Positions 8,499-15,814 of a stretch of 64,000 nt of DNA are shown in pieces (positions within the stretch are counted from its first letter, which is position 1; each line of letters opens with the position of its first letter). The stretch is from CAWDAQ01 sp963800325 (GTDB lineage Bacteria; Actinomycetota; Actinomycetes; Actinomycetales; Dermatophilaceae), in the NCBI GenBank assembly GCA_963800325.1, contig CAWDAQ010000010.1, forward strand, positions 1 to 64,000. Direction: 5' to 3'. The notes below the pieces were generated by a model. It had not been told where the DNA came from, did no database searches, and saw only the letters and a list, made by a program, of their open reading frames with translations. Position numbers and translations under genes: made by a program.

Positions 8499-8537
8499 CC
8501 CCAGGTCGGCATAACCAGGAGGTCGTCATAAAAGGCG
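8499..8537. repeat. RIT right terminal inverted repeat
   Basis: Perfect inverse of 5017-5055. The inner inverted motif CTATGCCGAC lies at 8450-8459, so the motif pair spans 8450-8514, the same 65 bp as at the left end (5040-5104). Confidence 0.92.
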
Positions 8538-8560
8538 TTATGCCGACGTCGGCATAACGC
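8535..8560. repeat. 26-bp perfect palindrome at the RIT right junction
   Basis: GCGTTATGCCGAC at 8535-8547 is followed directly by its exact inverse, GTCGGCATAACGC, at 8548-8560. The half-site is the same TTATGCCGAC motif found in the terminal repeats. There is no counterpart outside the left end. It may be a recombination core, an element-derived scar, or the site a recombinase recognised. Confidence 0.85.
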
Positions 8561-9083
8561 GTTCCACGTCGTCAAGCTCGCCACCCAGGTCGTGGACGAC
8601 GTCCGACGCCGGGTGCAGCAGGAGACCACCGGTCACCGGGGACGCAAGGGCGACCCGCTGTACCGGGTCCGCAACGTCCTGCGCGCCGGGGAGGAGAACC
8701 TCACCGAGCGGCAGCGCGCCCGCCTGGGGGCGGCGTTCACCGCCCGGGCCGAGCACGTCGAGGTCGAGGTCGCCTACCGGTGCGCCCAGCAGGTCCGCTC
8801 GGCCTACCACCAGGCCAGCCACGCCACCGGCCGCGTCGTCGCCGAGAAGGTCCTCGACGCCCTGCCGTCCTGCCCGATCCCCGAAGTCGCCCGACTCGGC
8901 AAGACCCTGCGCCAGTGGCGACAGGCGTTCCTCGGCTACTTCACCACCGACGGCGCCTCCAACGGCGGCACCGAGGCCGTCAACGGACTCATCGAGCTCC
9001 ACCGCCGCATCGCCCGCGGCTTCCGCAACCGCGACAACTACCGCCTCAGAATGCTCCTCATCGCCGGCGGGCTACACCCGTGA
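8559..9083 (+). pseudogene. ISL3 transposase, 3' part
   Basis: About 174 residues that resume the ISL3 transposase at AFHVVKLATQVVDDVRRR after the RIT insertion. It contains the third catalytic acid in GGTEAVNGLIELHRRIARG and the conserved end FRNRDNYRLRMLL. The sequence rejoins the 5' part in frame if the insert is removed (VLDA + FHVVKL). Without precise excision neither fragment can make a working enzyme. Confidence 0.9.
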
Positions 9084-9106
9084 ACCACCCTCAGGTACGA
9101 AGGGCC

Positions 9107-9146
9107 CCTAAAGCGGGTGTCGCAGGTTCGAATCCTGCCGGGGGCA
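9107..9146 (+). tRNA. 3' fragment of a tRNA-Arg(CCT) gene (attachment-site scar)
   Basis: Begins inside the anticodon (CCT, then AA and stem AGCGG), continues with the variable loop GTGTC, a perfect T-arm (GCAGG, TTCGAAT, CCTGC) and the acceptor strand CGGGGGC plus discriminator A. No 5' half that could pair with the acceptor strand lies upstream, even across the ISL3 element. This is therefore a partial copy, as left at the far end of an island integrated into the 3' half of a tRNA gene. The first eight bases double as the ISL3 target duplication. Confidence 0.75.
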
Positions 9147-9338
9147 CACGGTAAAACCGCAGGTCAGACGTGCTTCGGGGACGCTCGGAGACCGCCTGTC
9201 CTGCGAGTCGCGATGCTCGCAGGTGCCCGTGCGGTCCCCGCAGGATCGACGCGAGTCGCCCCGATGTGCGCGATGCGGGCCCCGCTGCGGGGCAGGCTTG
9301 GCACACTTGCCCTCGAAAATCGTTGACGGGGGGAGCGG

Positions 9339-9806
9339 ATGGCCGTGAAAACAAGGGTCAGACCGCTCGAGGGTCGGCACCGCACCGAAGTGCCCACCTG
9401 GTACTACGTGCTCGCACTCGTCCCGATCCTCCTCATCACGGCGCTGTACCAGCTCCCGGATAGCGTCTGGCTGGGGATCCTCGTCTGCCTCGTGCTGCTC
9501 GGGGTGCTGGACGGGATGCTGTTCGTGCTGGTCCGGGTATGGGGGCCCCAGACCCAGGTGCACCCTCGGGGGCTGTGCATCCGAGAAGGTCCGCGTCGCC
9601 AGAAGGAACTCGCGTGGGACGACGTGGTGGCGGTCGAGACTCGAAGTTGGTGGGACGGCGGTCAGCGCACCCGTCTCCAGCTCGAGAACGGCGCGGCCGT
9701 TGAGCTACCGGGGCTGCAGTCCGGGCGTTGGGCCAGGGAGCTCGAGGCGTACTGGCAGGCTCACCGCAGCGGTCCCGACGGAGGAAGTCCGACCAAGGCG
9801 CCGTGA
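9339..9806 (+). CDS. Membrane protein with a PH-like C-terminal domain, function unknown
   Basis: A 155-residue protein with two hydrophobic helices (about residues 22-40 and 43-65) followed by a soluble domain of short strands: HPRGLCIREGPRRQKELAW and VVAVETRSWWDGG. This resembles the bacterial PH-like domain in small actinobacterial membrane proteins. The ATG has GGGGGGAG six bases upstream. It is the first apparently native gene after the tRNA scar and is transcribed alone. Function is not known and the domain assignment is tentative. Confidence 0.7.
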   Translation: MAVKTRVRPLEGRHRTEVPTWYYVLALVPILLITALYQLPDSVWLGILVCLVLLGVLDGMLFVLVRVWGPQTQVHPRGLCIREGPRRQKELAWDDVVAVETRSWWDGGQRTRLQLENGAAVELPGLQSGRWARELEAYWQAHRSGPDGGSPTKAP

Positions 9807-10119
9807 GGCGCTGGGGACCTTCGGCCGCGGAAGACAACGAATTCGGCGCTGCCGTGCGGACCGGAAATCCGCAGGTCACGCCAGGTTTGCCCCCGGGTGT
9901 CTCTGTCGTGCCGCGACTTTTCCCGATTTCGTGGCGCCCGCGCTGACCAGCGCTCTAACCTCCCATCAGCACCGACCATGGTGGGCCTCACCGGGTCGCC
10001 GTCGTCGGTGGTGCGCAGGGGTGCGACGGCCCGGGTGGGCCGTGCGACCCATGCCCTGCGGCCACCGGTGGCCGGCCCCGGACCTCGTGGTCGTCGCGCC
10101 ACTCGGAGGGGGCACGGAG
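9807..10119. other. Intergenic region, nothing recognised
   Basis: No plausible gene or RNA structure identified. It presumably holds the promoter of the multicopper oxidase gene. Confidence 0.4.
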
Positions 10120-11286
10120 ATGTCGCGCCACGTCAGCAGTCGCGGACGGAAGACCGTCCTGGTCGTCGTGGTGATGGTCCTCGCGCTCGCGAGCCTGACG
10201 GGGTGCATGGGGACGACGGCGACGTCGGCCAAGCACTCCGGCCACGGGTCCCGGGCCTCGGGGACCACCCGCACCTACTACGTCGCCGCGGTCCAGCGGA
10301 ACTGGAACTACACACCCAGCCGCACCAACCAGATCACCGGCAAGCCGTTCGGGGCGATGGAGAGCGTGTTCGTCAAGCGCGGCGCGGGCCGCATCGGCTC
10401 GACGTACCGCAAGTGCCTCTACCGCGAGTTCACCGACGAGACCTTCCGGCACGAGAAGAAGCGCCCGGCCGCTGACGGCTACCTCGGCATGCTCGGTCCC
10501 GTCCTCCACGCCGCCGTCGGGGACACCATCCGGGTCGTCTTCCACAACACGTGCAGCTTCCCCACGACCATGCACCCGCACGGCGTCTTCTACACCAAGG
10601 CCAACGAGGGCGCCCGCTACTCGGACCGCACCTCGGGCAAGAGCAAGGCCGACGACGCGGTCAAGCCGGGCCACACCTACACCTACACGTGGGAGGTCCC
10701 CGAGCGTGCCGGCCCCGGCCCTGCGGACGGCAGCTCGCTCGTCTGGCTCTACCACGGCCACACCAACCCGGTGGCCGACAGCTACTCCGGCCTCGTCGGG
10801 CCCATCGTCGTCACCGCGCCCGGTCAGGCCAAGGCGGACGGCACCCCGAAGGACGTCGACCGCGAGCTGTTCCACCTCTTCGAGGTCTCCGACGAGAACC
10901 AGAGCCACTACCTCGACCACAACCTCCACCACTTCGCGAAGCCGCCGTACCCGGACCTGGAGGACGAGGACTTCCACGAGTCGAACCTCATGCACACCAT
11001 GAACGGCTTCGTCTACGGCAACGGCCCGGTCCCGACCATGCACGTCGGCGACCGCGTGCGCTGGTACACCTTCAGCCTCGGCACCGAGGTCGACCTGCAC
11101 ACCCCGCACTGGCACGGCAACGTCGTCACCGTCAACGGGCGCCGCACCGACGTGGTCGAGCTCATGCCGGCCACGATGGTCACCGCCGACATGACGCCCG
11201 ACGACCCGGGCACGTGGTTCTTCCACTGCCACGTCGACGACCACATCAAGGCGGGCATGCAGTCGCGGTACCGGGTCCTCGGGTAG
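10120..11286 (+). CDS. Secreted multicopper oxidase lipoprotein
   Basis: 388 residues. A hydrophobic signal ends in a lipobox (LASLTGC, Cys about residue 28), so the mature protein should be lipid-anchored outside the membrane. Two cupredoxin domains follow. Copper-binding motifs: HPHG, WLYHGH, HTPHWHG and HCHVDDHIKAGM, which supply the T2/T3 histidines and the T1 site with an axial Met. The N-terminal part (YYVAAVQRNWNYTPS, later YREFTDETF) resembles ceruloplasmin/hephaestin-like oxidases more than laccases. The start at 10120 has GGAG close upstream; the longer upstream frame lacks a signal peptide. Substrate is unknown; cuprous or ferrous ion is plausible. Confidence 0.85.
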   Translation: MSRHVSSRGRKTVLVVVVMVLALASLTGCMGTTATSAKHSGHGSRASGTTRTYYVAAVQRNWNYTPSRTNQITGKPFGAMESVFVKRGAGRIGSTYRKCLYREFTDETFRHEKKRPAADGYLGMLGPVLHAAVGDTIRVVFHNTCSFPTTMHPHGVFYTKANEGARYSDRTSGKSKADDAVKPGHTYTYTWEVPERAGPGPADGSSLVWLYHGHTNPVADSYSGLVGPIVVTAPGQAKADGTPKDVDRELFHLFEVSDENQSHYLDHNLHHFAKPPYPDLEDEDFHESNLMHTMNGFVYGNGPVPTMHVGDRVRWYTFSLGTEVDLHTPHWHGNVVTVNGRRTDVVELMPATMVTADMTPDDPGTWFFHCHVDDHIKAGMQSRYRVLG

Positions 11287-11296
11287 CGCCGGACCC

Positions 11297-11315
11297 GACC
11301 GGGTACCCGCCGGTC
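11297..11315. terminator. Possible short hairpin between convergent genes
   Basis: GACCGG and CCGGTC flank a 7-base loop between the multicopper oxidase and kinase stops. No T-run; weak evidence. Confidence 0.3.
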
Positions 11316-12750
11316 ACCAGGTCACGGCCACCCGGGTTCCCTCGCCGGGGGTGGACTCGATCTCGAAGGCGCCGCGCAGCCCCCGGGCCCGCTCCTCCAT
11401 GCTCATGAGGCCGAAGCCGGTCGAGGTCTGCGCGACCGCGCCGACGTCGAAGCCAGTGCCGTCGTCCTCGACGACGAGCCGCCGCCCGTCGTCGCTCTCC
11501 TCGAGCTGGATCGAGACGGTCGAGGCGTGCCCGTGCCGGATCGCGTTCGACACCGCCTCGCGGGTGATTCGGACCAGGGCGTGCCGCTGCTCCTGCTGGG
11601 CCGTGACCGAGTCGTCGAGGAGGACGTCGACGCGGGTGTCGCGGTAGCGGTCGGCGACCTGCCGGGCGGCCCGGTGAAGGACGAACCCGAGTGGCTCGCT
11701 CGGGCTGCGGCCGAGGGCGTCCACGGCGGCCCGGGCCTCGTCGAGCGCCCGGTCGCAGGCGGCGATGACCCGGTCCCGGGCCGGCACGGGGTCGTCGACG
11801 ATTGCGTTGCTCTGGGAGCGGATGAAGCCCAGCTCCTGAACGACCCCGTCGTGGAGCTCGCGGGCCAGCCGGCGCCGGTCCTCGAGCACGGCCGCCCGGG
11901 CCTGGGCCGACCAGTACTGGCCGATCTCCCGGAAGGCCCCGAGCAGGAGGACGAGGTAGGCCCCGGTGCGCAGCACGTCCCCGGTGTAGAGCCAACCGCT
12001 GTAGAGGGAGGGGTAGAGCAGGTAGTTCAGGTGCTCGAACCCCGCGAGCGCACTCGCAGGCCCGAGCAGCCGAAGCAGCTCGTCGGGGCGACCGCTCGCG
12101 CCGAGGGTGAACCACACCGAGGCGAGGAAGAAGAACGCCGCCGAGACGGCCTGCACGCCGAGCAGGGCGGGGTGCCCGGACACCTCGGCCCCGTCGGCTG
12201 CCTGCGGCGGGCTCTCGGTCGTCGCGAGCGGGAGGGCGTCCCGCAGCACCCAGAGCAGCACGCAGGCTGCCAGGGCCACGAGCAGGGGCAGGGCGTGGCG
12301 CCAGTCGAGCCCGTCCGTGCCGACCTGCCGGCCGCCGCAGAACGCCGAGGCGACGACCAGGACCGCGCCGCTCAGCCGCAGCGTCGCGGGGAGCCAGACG
12401 TCGACCGAGCTGCTCTCGTCCCAGGCGATGACGTGGAGGACCTCGAGGATTCCGAGGCCGGACAGCGCGAGCAGGAGGAACCCCTGGGCCAGGAGCAGGT
12501 CCTGCAGGCTGCGGCGCCGCGCGTACCGGCCCCAGAGCAGGTAGGCGACGAGCAGCGCGACACCCGCCGAGAGCGAGTCGAGGATGAGCCGCAGGTCGGG
12601 GTTGAAGTACGCGAACCGGAGGTAGGGGGTGCCGATGACGAGGACGGTGGTGCCGAGGCCGACGAGCCAGCCGAGGGCCGTCAGGGAGGCAGGGGAGGAC
12701 ACGGATCCGACGGGTCCACCCATTTGGGCGAATAATCCCTTTCGCCACAT
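11314..12750 (-). CDS. Orphan NarL-family sensor histidine kinase
   Basis: About 478 residues. The N-terminal ~290 residues hold many transmembrane helices with no known sensor domain. The dimerisation/phosphoacceptor motif is RRRLARELHDGVVQELGFI (HisKA_3 type, His about residue 318), followed by an HATPase domain with ITREAVSNAIRHG, DDGTGFD and GFGLMSMEERA. No response regulator is adjacent, so the partner is elsewhere. I chose the ATG at 12750 because TAAACT lies seven bases upstream, the arrangement seen at many starts here; 12723 is the alternative. It is convergent with the multicopper oxidase, so a functional link is not implied. Confidence 0.88.
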   Translation of the reverse strand: MWRKGLFAQMGGPVGSVSSPASLTALGWLVGLGTTVLVIGTPYLRFAYFNPDLRLILDSLSAGVALLVAYLLWGRYARRRSLQDLLLAQGFLLLALSGLGILEVLHVIAWDESSSVDVWLPATLRLSGAVLVVASAFCGGRQVGTDGLDWRHALPLLVALAACVLLWVLRDALPLATTESPPQAADGAEVSGHPALLGVQAVSAAFFFLASVWFTLGASGRPDELLRLLGPASALAGFEHLNYLLYPSLYSGWLYTGDVLRTGAYLVLLLGAFREIGQYWSAQARAAVLEDRRRLARELHDGVVQELGFIRSQSNAIVDDPVPARDRVIAACDRALDEARAAVDALGRSPSEPLGFVLHRAARQVADRYRDTRVDVLLDDSVTAQQEQRHALVRITREAVSNAIRHGHASTVSIQLEESDDGRRLVVEDDGTGFDVGAVAQTSTGFGLMSMEERARGLRGAFEIESTPGEGTRVAVTW

Positions 12751-12757
12751 ATGAAGA

Positions 12758-12763
12758 AGTTTA
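12758..12763 (-). promoter_or_regulatory. -10 box, leaderless arrangement (TAAACT)
   Basis: On the minus strand TAAACT is followed by seven bases and the kinase ATG at 12750. Confidence 0.5.
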
Positions 12764-12939
12764 GGGAATCGAGCGTCCGGCGGCACCATTTGACGCCGTC
12801 TTGACGTGTCGCTGACCTGCGCCGACACCCGGGTGGCTGGCGCGGACGGGGTGGGCCGGCCCCCCGGGGGCCCGGGCCGCGGCGACCGCGACGGTGGACG
12901 AACGACACTGGCCGTCCACGCCGCGGCCGCTGGTGGGTC

Positions 12940-13818
12940 CTACGGTTCGAGGCAGGTCGGGATCGAGTCCGAGTGCCCGCCCGGCCGCTCGGTGTGCCCG
13001 CTCGGGTCGTAGATCTTGACCCAGCGGACGGTCGAGAACTGTCGCAGCGAGGGCATGATCTCCCCGGCGACCGTCACCGTCGACCCGCCGCTGGTGCAGC
13101 CGCCGGTGAGCTGGACCCGCGCGACGCGGTCCGAGATCCGCAGGCCCGTGAAGCCGGTCGCACGTGAGCGGATCAGCCGCAGCCCGAGCGCCTTCTCGTG
13201 CTGGGTCGGCCCGGCGAAGACCCGGTCCATGACCCCGGTGGCCGGGGCGGTGGTGCGCACCTGGCGGTAGCGCGGGGTGAAGAACGGCGGCGTGTTCGCG
13301 AGGTAGCGGGGCTGGTTGAACAGCCACATCCGCTTCCTCGTCGTGCTGAACGTGTTCCGGCTGTCGACGACGACGCGATCCGGGTTGTGGAGCGTGAACA
13401 CCTTGTAGTGCGTCCGCTTCGCCAGACCGATCCCGTAGGTGACGTAGCCCTCGAAGTCCCCGGCCCGAACGGTGGTCATGACGTTCTTGTACGGGAACGC
13501 GAGCCGCCGCGGGGCGGTGTTGACGGCGGCGCCGGTGTGGGCCTCGGCGGGGAACATCGACAGCCGGAGGATCGCGCGGCCGGCGATCCGCACCGGCCGC
13601 CCGGAGCCGTCCGCGACGAGGGTCGTGACGTACCGCAGCCGGATCCGGTTGGGCAGACCCCCGGCGAAGTCGTAGACGACCCGGTCGAACCCGTGGTGCT
13701 GGGCCGCCCGGATGCCGACCAGGGTCGGGTTGCGGGGTGCCGCCGGGGCGGCGGCCACGGTGGCCGGGACGGCGATGGCCAACCCGAGCAGGACAGCAAG
13801 CAGGCGTAGACGGCGCAT
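12940..13818 (-). CDS. Secreted AMIN-like domain protein
   Basis: 292 residues with a clear signal peptide (MRRLRLLAVLLGLAIAVPAT, cleavage near AAAPAAP). The N-terminal half (GFDRVVYDFAGG, later VFTLHNPDRVVVDS) matches the AMIN-like fold of exported actinobacterial proteins. The C-terminal part (ISDRVARVQLTGGCTSGG and WVKIYDPSGHTERPGG) resembles a GerMN-type domain. These proteins are thought to act in the cell envelope, but substrate or partner is unknown. The ATG follows CAGGGGG. It is transcribed away from the GerW gene, and no operon partner is evident. Confidence 0.75.
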   Translation of the reverse strand: MRRLRLLAVLLGLAIAVPATVAAAPAAPRNPTLVGIRAAQHHGFDRVVYDFAGGLPNRIRLRYVTTLVADGSGRPVRIAGRAILRLSMFPAEAHTGAAVNTAPRRLAFPYKNVMTTVRAGDFEGYVTYGIGLAKRTHYKVFTLHNPDRVVVDSRNTFSTTRKRMWLFNQPRYLANTPPFFTPRYRQVRTTAPATGVMDRVFAGPTQHEKALGLRLIRSRATGFTGLRISDRVARVQLTGGCTSGGSTVTVAGEIMPSLRQFSTVRWVKIYDPSGHTERPGGHSDSIPTCLEP

Positions 13819-14014
13819 GGCTCAGACCCCCTGGGACAGGGTCCCGAAAGACCCGGGATCACCCCAATGTCGCACCACGGGCGAGTCTGGCAAGGGACAC
13901 AGGTCCCGAACAGGACATTCCGTCATTCCCCGTCCACTGGGGACCCCGGTCGGAGGTCCATCGGGTCGAGGGATCGGGGACCTTCGACCCACCCCGGAGC
14001 GGTCCGGCGGCCCC

Positions 14015-14020
14015 TACCGT
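14015..14020 (+). promoter_or_regulatory. -10 box, leaderless arrangement (TACCGT)
   Basis: TACCGT, six bases, then the ATG at 14027. Confidence 0.55.
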
Positions 14021-14026
14021 GTCCGG

Positions 14027-14365
14027 ATGGACGTGCAGGAACTTCTTTCCAAGGTGAGCGACAGCGTCACCGTGGGGCGGGTCTTCGGAGAGCCGATCCA
14101 GCACGGTGACGTCCTGATGGTCCCGGTCGCCCGGGTCCGCGGCGGGGCCGGCGGCGGAGGCGGCACGGGACCCGGGGACGAGGGGTCGGGCAGTGGCGGT
14201 GGCGGCGGCTTCGACGCGTCGCCCGCCGGGGTCTACGTCGTCAAGAACGACGCCGTCTCGTGGCGCCCGGCCGTCGACGTCAACCGGGTGATCATGGGGG
14301 GCCAGATCGTCGCGGTGGTGGTCGCGCTGGTCATCCGCTCGGTGGCCCGCCGGCGACGCCACTGA
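14027..14365 (+). CDS. GerW/YtfJ-family protein
   Basis: 112 residues. VGRVFGEPIQHGDVLMVPVA, a Gly-rich segment and GVYVVKNDAVSWRPAVDVNR are characteristic of the GerW (spore protein YtfJ) family, which also occurs in non-sporulating actinobacteria. The C-terminus carries a hydrophobic helix (GGQIVAVVVALVIRS) ending in Arg-rich residues, so it is probably membrane-attached. A longer upstream frame exists, but the ATG at 14027 is supported by the -10 box six bases before it. Its role outside sporulation is unknown. Confidence 0.82.
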   Translation: MDVQELLSKVSDSVTVGRVFGEPIQHGDVLMVPVARVRGGAGGGGGTGPGDEGSGSGGGGGFDASPAGVYVVKNDAVSWRPAVDVNRVIMGGQIVAVVVALVIRSVARRRRH

Positions 14366-14387
14366 CGCCGGCGCACCGGCGGTAGCC

Positions 14388-14421
14388 GTCGTCACCGGCG
14401 GCAACTGCCGGCGGTGATGAC
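14388..14421. promoter_or_regulatory. Imperfect palindrome upstream of an MFS gene
   Basis: GTCGTCACCG at 14388 and CGGTGATGAC ending at 14421 form ten-base arms with one mismatch around a GC-rich centre. It could be the GerW terminator or an operator for the exporter gene at 14504. Confidence 0.3.
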
Positions 14422-14491
14422 GACTGCTGCCGGTGGCCGCCCGCGGCGCGGAGGGGGAGCGGGGGAGGGCCGGGTGAGACGCCCCGGCGGG

Positions 14492-14497
14492 CATACT
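14492..14497 (+). promoter_or_regulatory. -10 box, leaderless arrangement (CATACT)
   Basis: CATACT, six bases, then the GTG at 14504. Confidence 0.5.
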
Positions 14498-14503
14498 GGG
14501 CCG

Positions 14504-15772
14504 GTGGCGACCGCCGTTCCGGCCGAGAGCCGGGTGCAGCGGCGCACCCTCGCCACGCTCGTCGCGAGCCAGGTCCTCGGGGGCATGGGGATCTCGAGCG
14601 GGATCGCGGTCGGGTCGCTGCTCGCCGAGGACATCGCCGGGTCGGCGACCTACGCCGGCCTCGCGAACACCTTCCAGGTGCTCGGGGCCGCATTCGTCGC
14701 GGTCCCGATGGTCCGGCTCATGGCGGCCCGGGGCCGGCGGTCGGGACTCCTGCTCGGGTACGGTCTCGCGCTGGTCGGGGCCGCCGTCATCCTCGCCGCC
14801 GGCTCGGCCCGCTCGTTCGGGCTCCTCCTCGTGGGCGCGCTGCTGTTCGGCGGGGCGACCGCGTCGTCGAACCAGGCGCGGTACGTCGCCGCCGACCTGG
14901 CGGTGCCCGGCCGCCGGGGGCGCGACCTGGCCGTCGTCGTCTGGTCGACGACCGTCGGCGCCGTCCTCGGCCCGAACGTCGTGGGCCCGGCCGGGGGTGT
15001 CGCCGCCGCGCTCGGGCTGCCCCGGCTCACCGGCCCGTTCCTGTTCTCGGTCGTCGGGTTCGCGCTCGCGACCGCCGTGCTCACCACGCGGCTGCGCCCC
15101 GACCCGCTGCTCGAGGCCCGCCGCCGGGCCAGCCTCGCCTCCCCGGCCGACCCGGCCACCGCGCCCCACGGATCGGTGGTGCGCGGGCTCCGGGTCGTCG
15201 CCCGGACGCCGGTCGCCCTCCTCGGCCTCGTCACGGTGGCGCTCGGTCACGCGGTCATGGTCAGCGTCATGGTGATGACCCCGCTGCACATGCGGCACGG
15301 TCACGCCGACCTCGAGGTCATCGGACTCGTCATCAGCATCCACATCGTCGGGATGTTCGCGTTCTCCCCGCTGACGGGGTACGCCACCGACCGGTTCGGG
15401 GGTCGCCGGGTCGCGCTCGCCGGCTCGGTCGTCCTCGGGGCCGCGACCCTCCTCGCCGCCCGCGCCCCCGTGGGCAGCTCGCCCGGCCTCACGCTCGCGC
15501 TGCTCCTGCTCGGTCTTGGCTGGTCGTGCACGCTCGTCGCCGGCTCCACCCTGCTCACCGGCGCCCTCCCGGTCGGCGAGCGCCCCGGCGCGCAGGGCGC
15601 GTCCGACCTCGTCATGGGGGTCGCCGGCGCCGGCGGGGGAGCGCTCGCCGGGGTCGTCGTCGCCCACCTCAGCTACGGCTCGCTCGCGCTCGGCGCGTTC
15701 GTGGCCGCGGTCGCGGTCGGAGTGGCGGCGCTGACGATCCGCCCTCGCCACCCGGCCCCGACCACCGCGTGA
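14504..15772 (+). CDS. MFS transporter
   Basis: 422 residues with about twelve hydrophobic helices. The loop after helix 2 reads VRLMAARGRRSGLLLGYG, corresponding to the MFS A-motif, and the second half has TGYATDRFGGRRVALAG in the equivalent place. The closest type is a drug-exporter-like major facilitator; no substrate can be assigned. The GTG at 14504 is favoured over upstream in-frame codons because of the -10 box six bases before it. Only 42 bp separate it from the downstream helicase-like gene, which has its own -10 box. Confidence 0.85.
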   Translation: MATAVPAESRVQRRTLATLVASQVLGGMGISSGIAVGSLLAEDIAGSATYAGLANTFQVLGAAFVAVPMVRLMAARGRRSGLLLGYGLALVGAAVILAAGSARSFGLLLVGALLFGGATASSNQARYVAADLAVPGRRGRDLAVVVWSTTVGAVLGPNVVGPAGGVAAALGLPRLTGPFLFSVVGFALATAVLTTRLRPDPLLEARRRASLASPADPATAPHGSVVRGLRVVARTPVALLGLVTVALGHAVMVSVMVMTPLHMRHGHADLEVIGLVISIHIVGMFAFSPLTGYATDRFGGRRVALAGSVVLGAATLLAARAPVGSSPGLTLALLLLGLGWSCTLVAGSTLLTGALPVGERPGAQGASDLVMGVAGAGGGALAGVVVAHLSYGSLALGAFVAAVAVGVAALTIRPRHPAPTTA

Positions 15773-15802
15773 GCAGGGTGCACCCGACCGCGGCGCTTTC
15801 GT

Positions 15803-15808
15803 TAGCCT
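15803..15808 (+). promoter_or_regulatory. -10 box, leaderless arrangement (TAGCCT)
   Basis: TAGCCT, six bases, then the GTG at 15815. Confidence 0.55.
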
Positions 15809-15814
15809 GCTCGG

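Larger units (their letters stand above)
5017..8537 (-). mobile_element. RIT-type element (three tyrosine recombinases in trio)
   Basis: Three overlapping tyrosine-recombinase genes on the minus strand are enclosed by a perfect inverted repeat, 5017-5055 versus 8499-8537 (39 bp; the outermost four bases, CGCC, may partly belong to the target). This is the organisation described for RIT (recombinase in trio) elements. Inside each end a second TATGCCGAC copy lies in opposite orientation, and the distance between paired motifs is 65 bp at both ends. No cargo gene is present. The insertion lies in a transposase codon without an obvious target duplication, as expected for tyrosine recombinases. 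Confidence 0.88.
4087..9106 (+). mobile_element. ISL3-family insertion sequence interrupted by a RIT-type element
   Basis: The left end, GGCCCTTCGTACCTGAGGGT and two more bases (4087-4108), is a perfect 22-bp inverted match to 9085-9106. The 8-bp duplication CCTAAAGC flanks both ends. The single transposase gene is split into 4211-5020 and 8559-9083 by the nested element at 5017-8537. Removing that insert gives an ISL3 of normal size (about 1.5 kb). Intact ends and duplication mean the ISL3 inserted first and was interrupted later. Confidence 0.93.

Noticed and set aside
10120..12750. Multicopper oxidase and neighbouring histidine kinase as a copper-sensing pair
   Set aside because: They are convergent, the kinase has no adjacent response regulator and no copper-binding sensor motif is visible.
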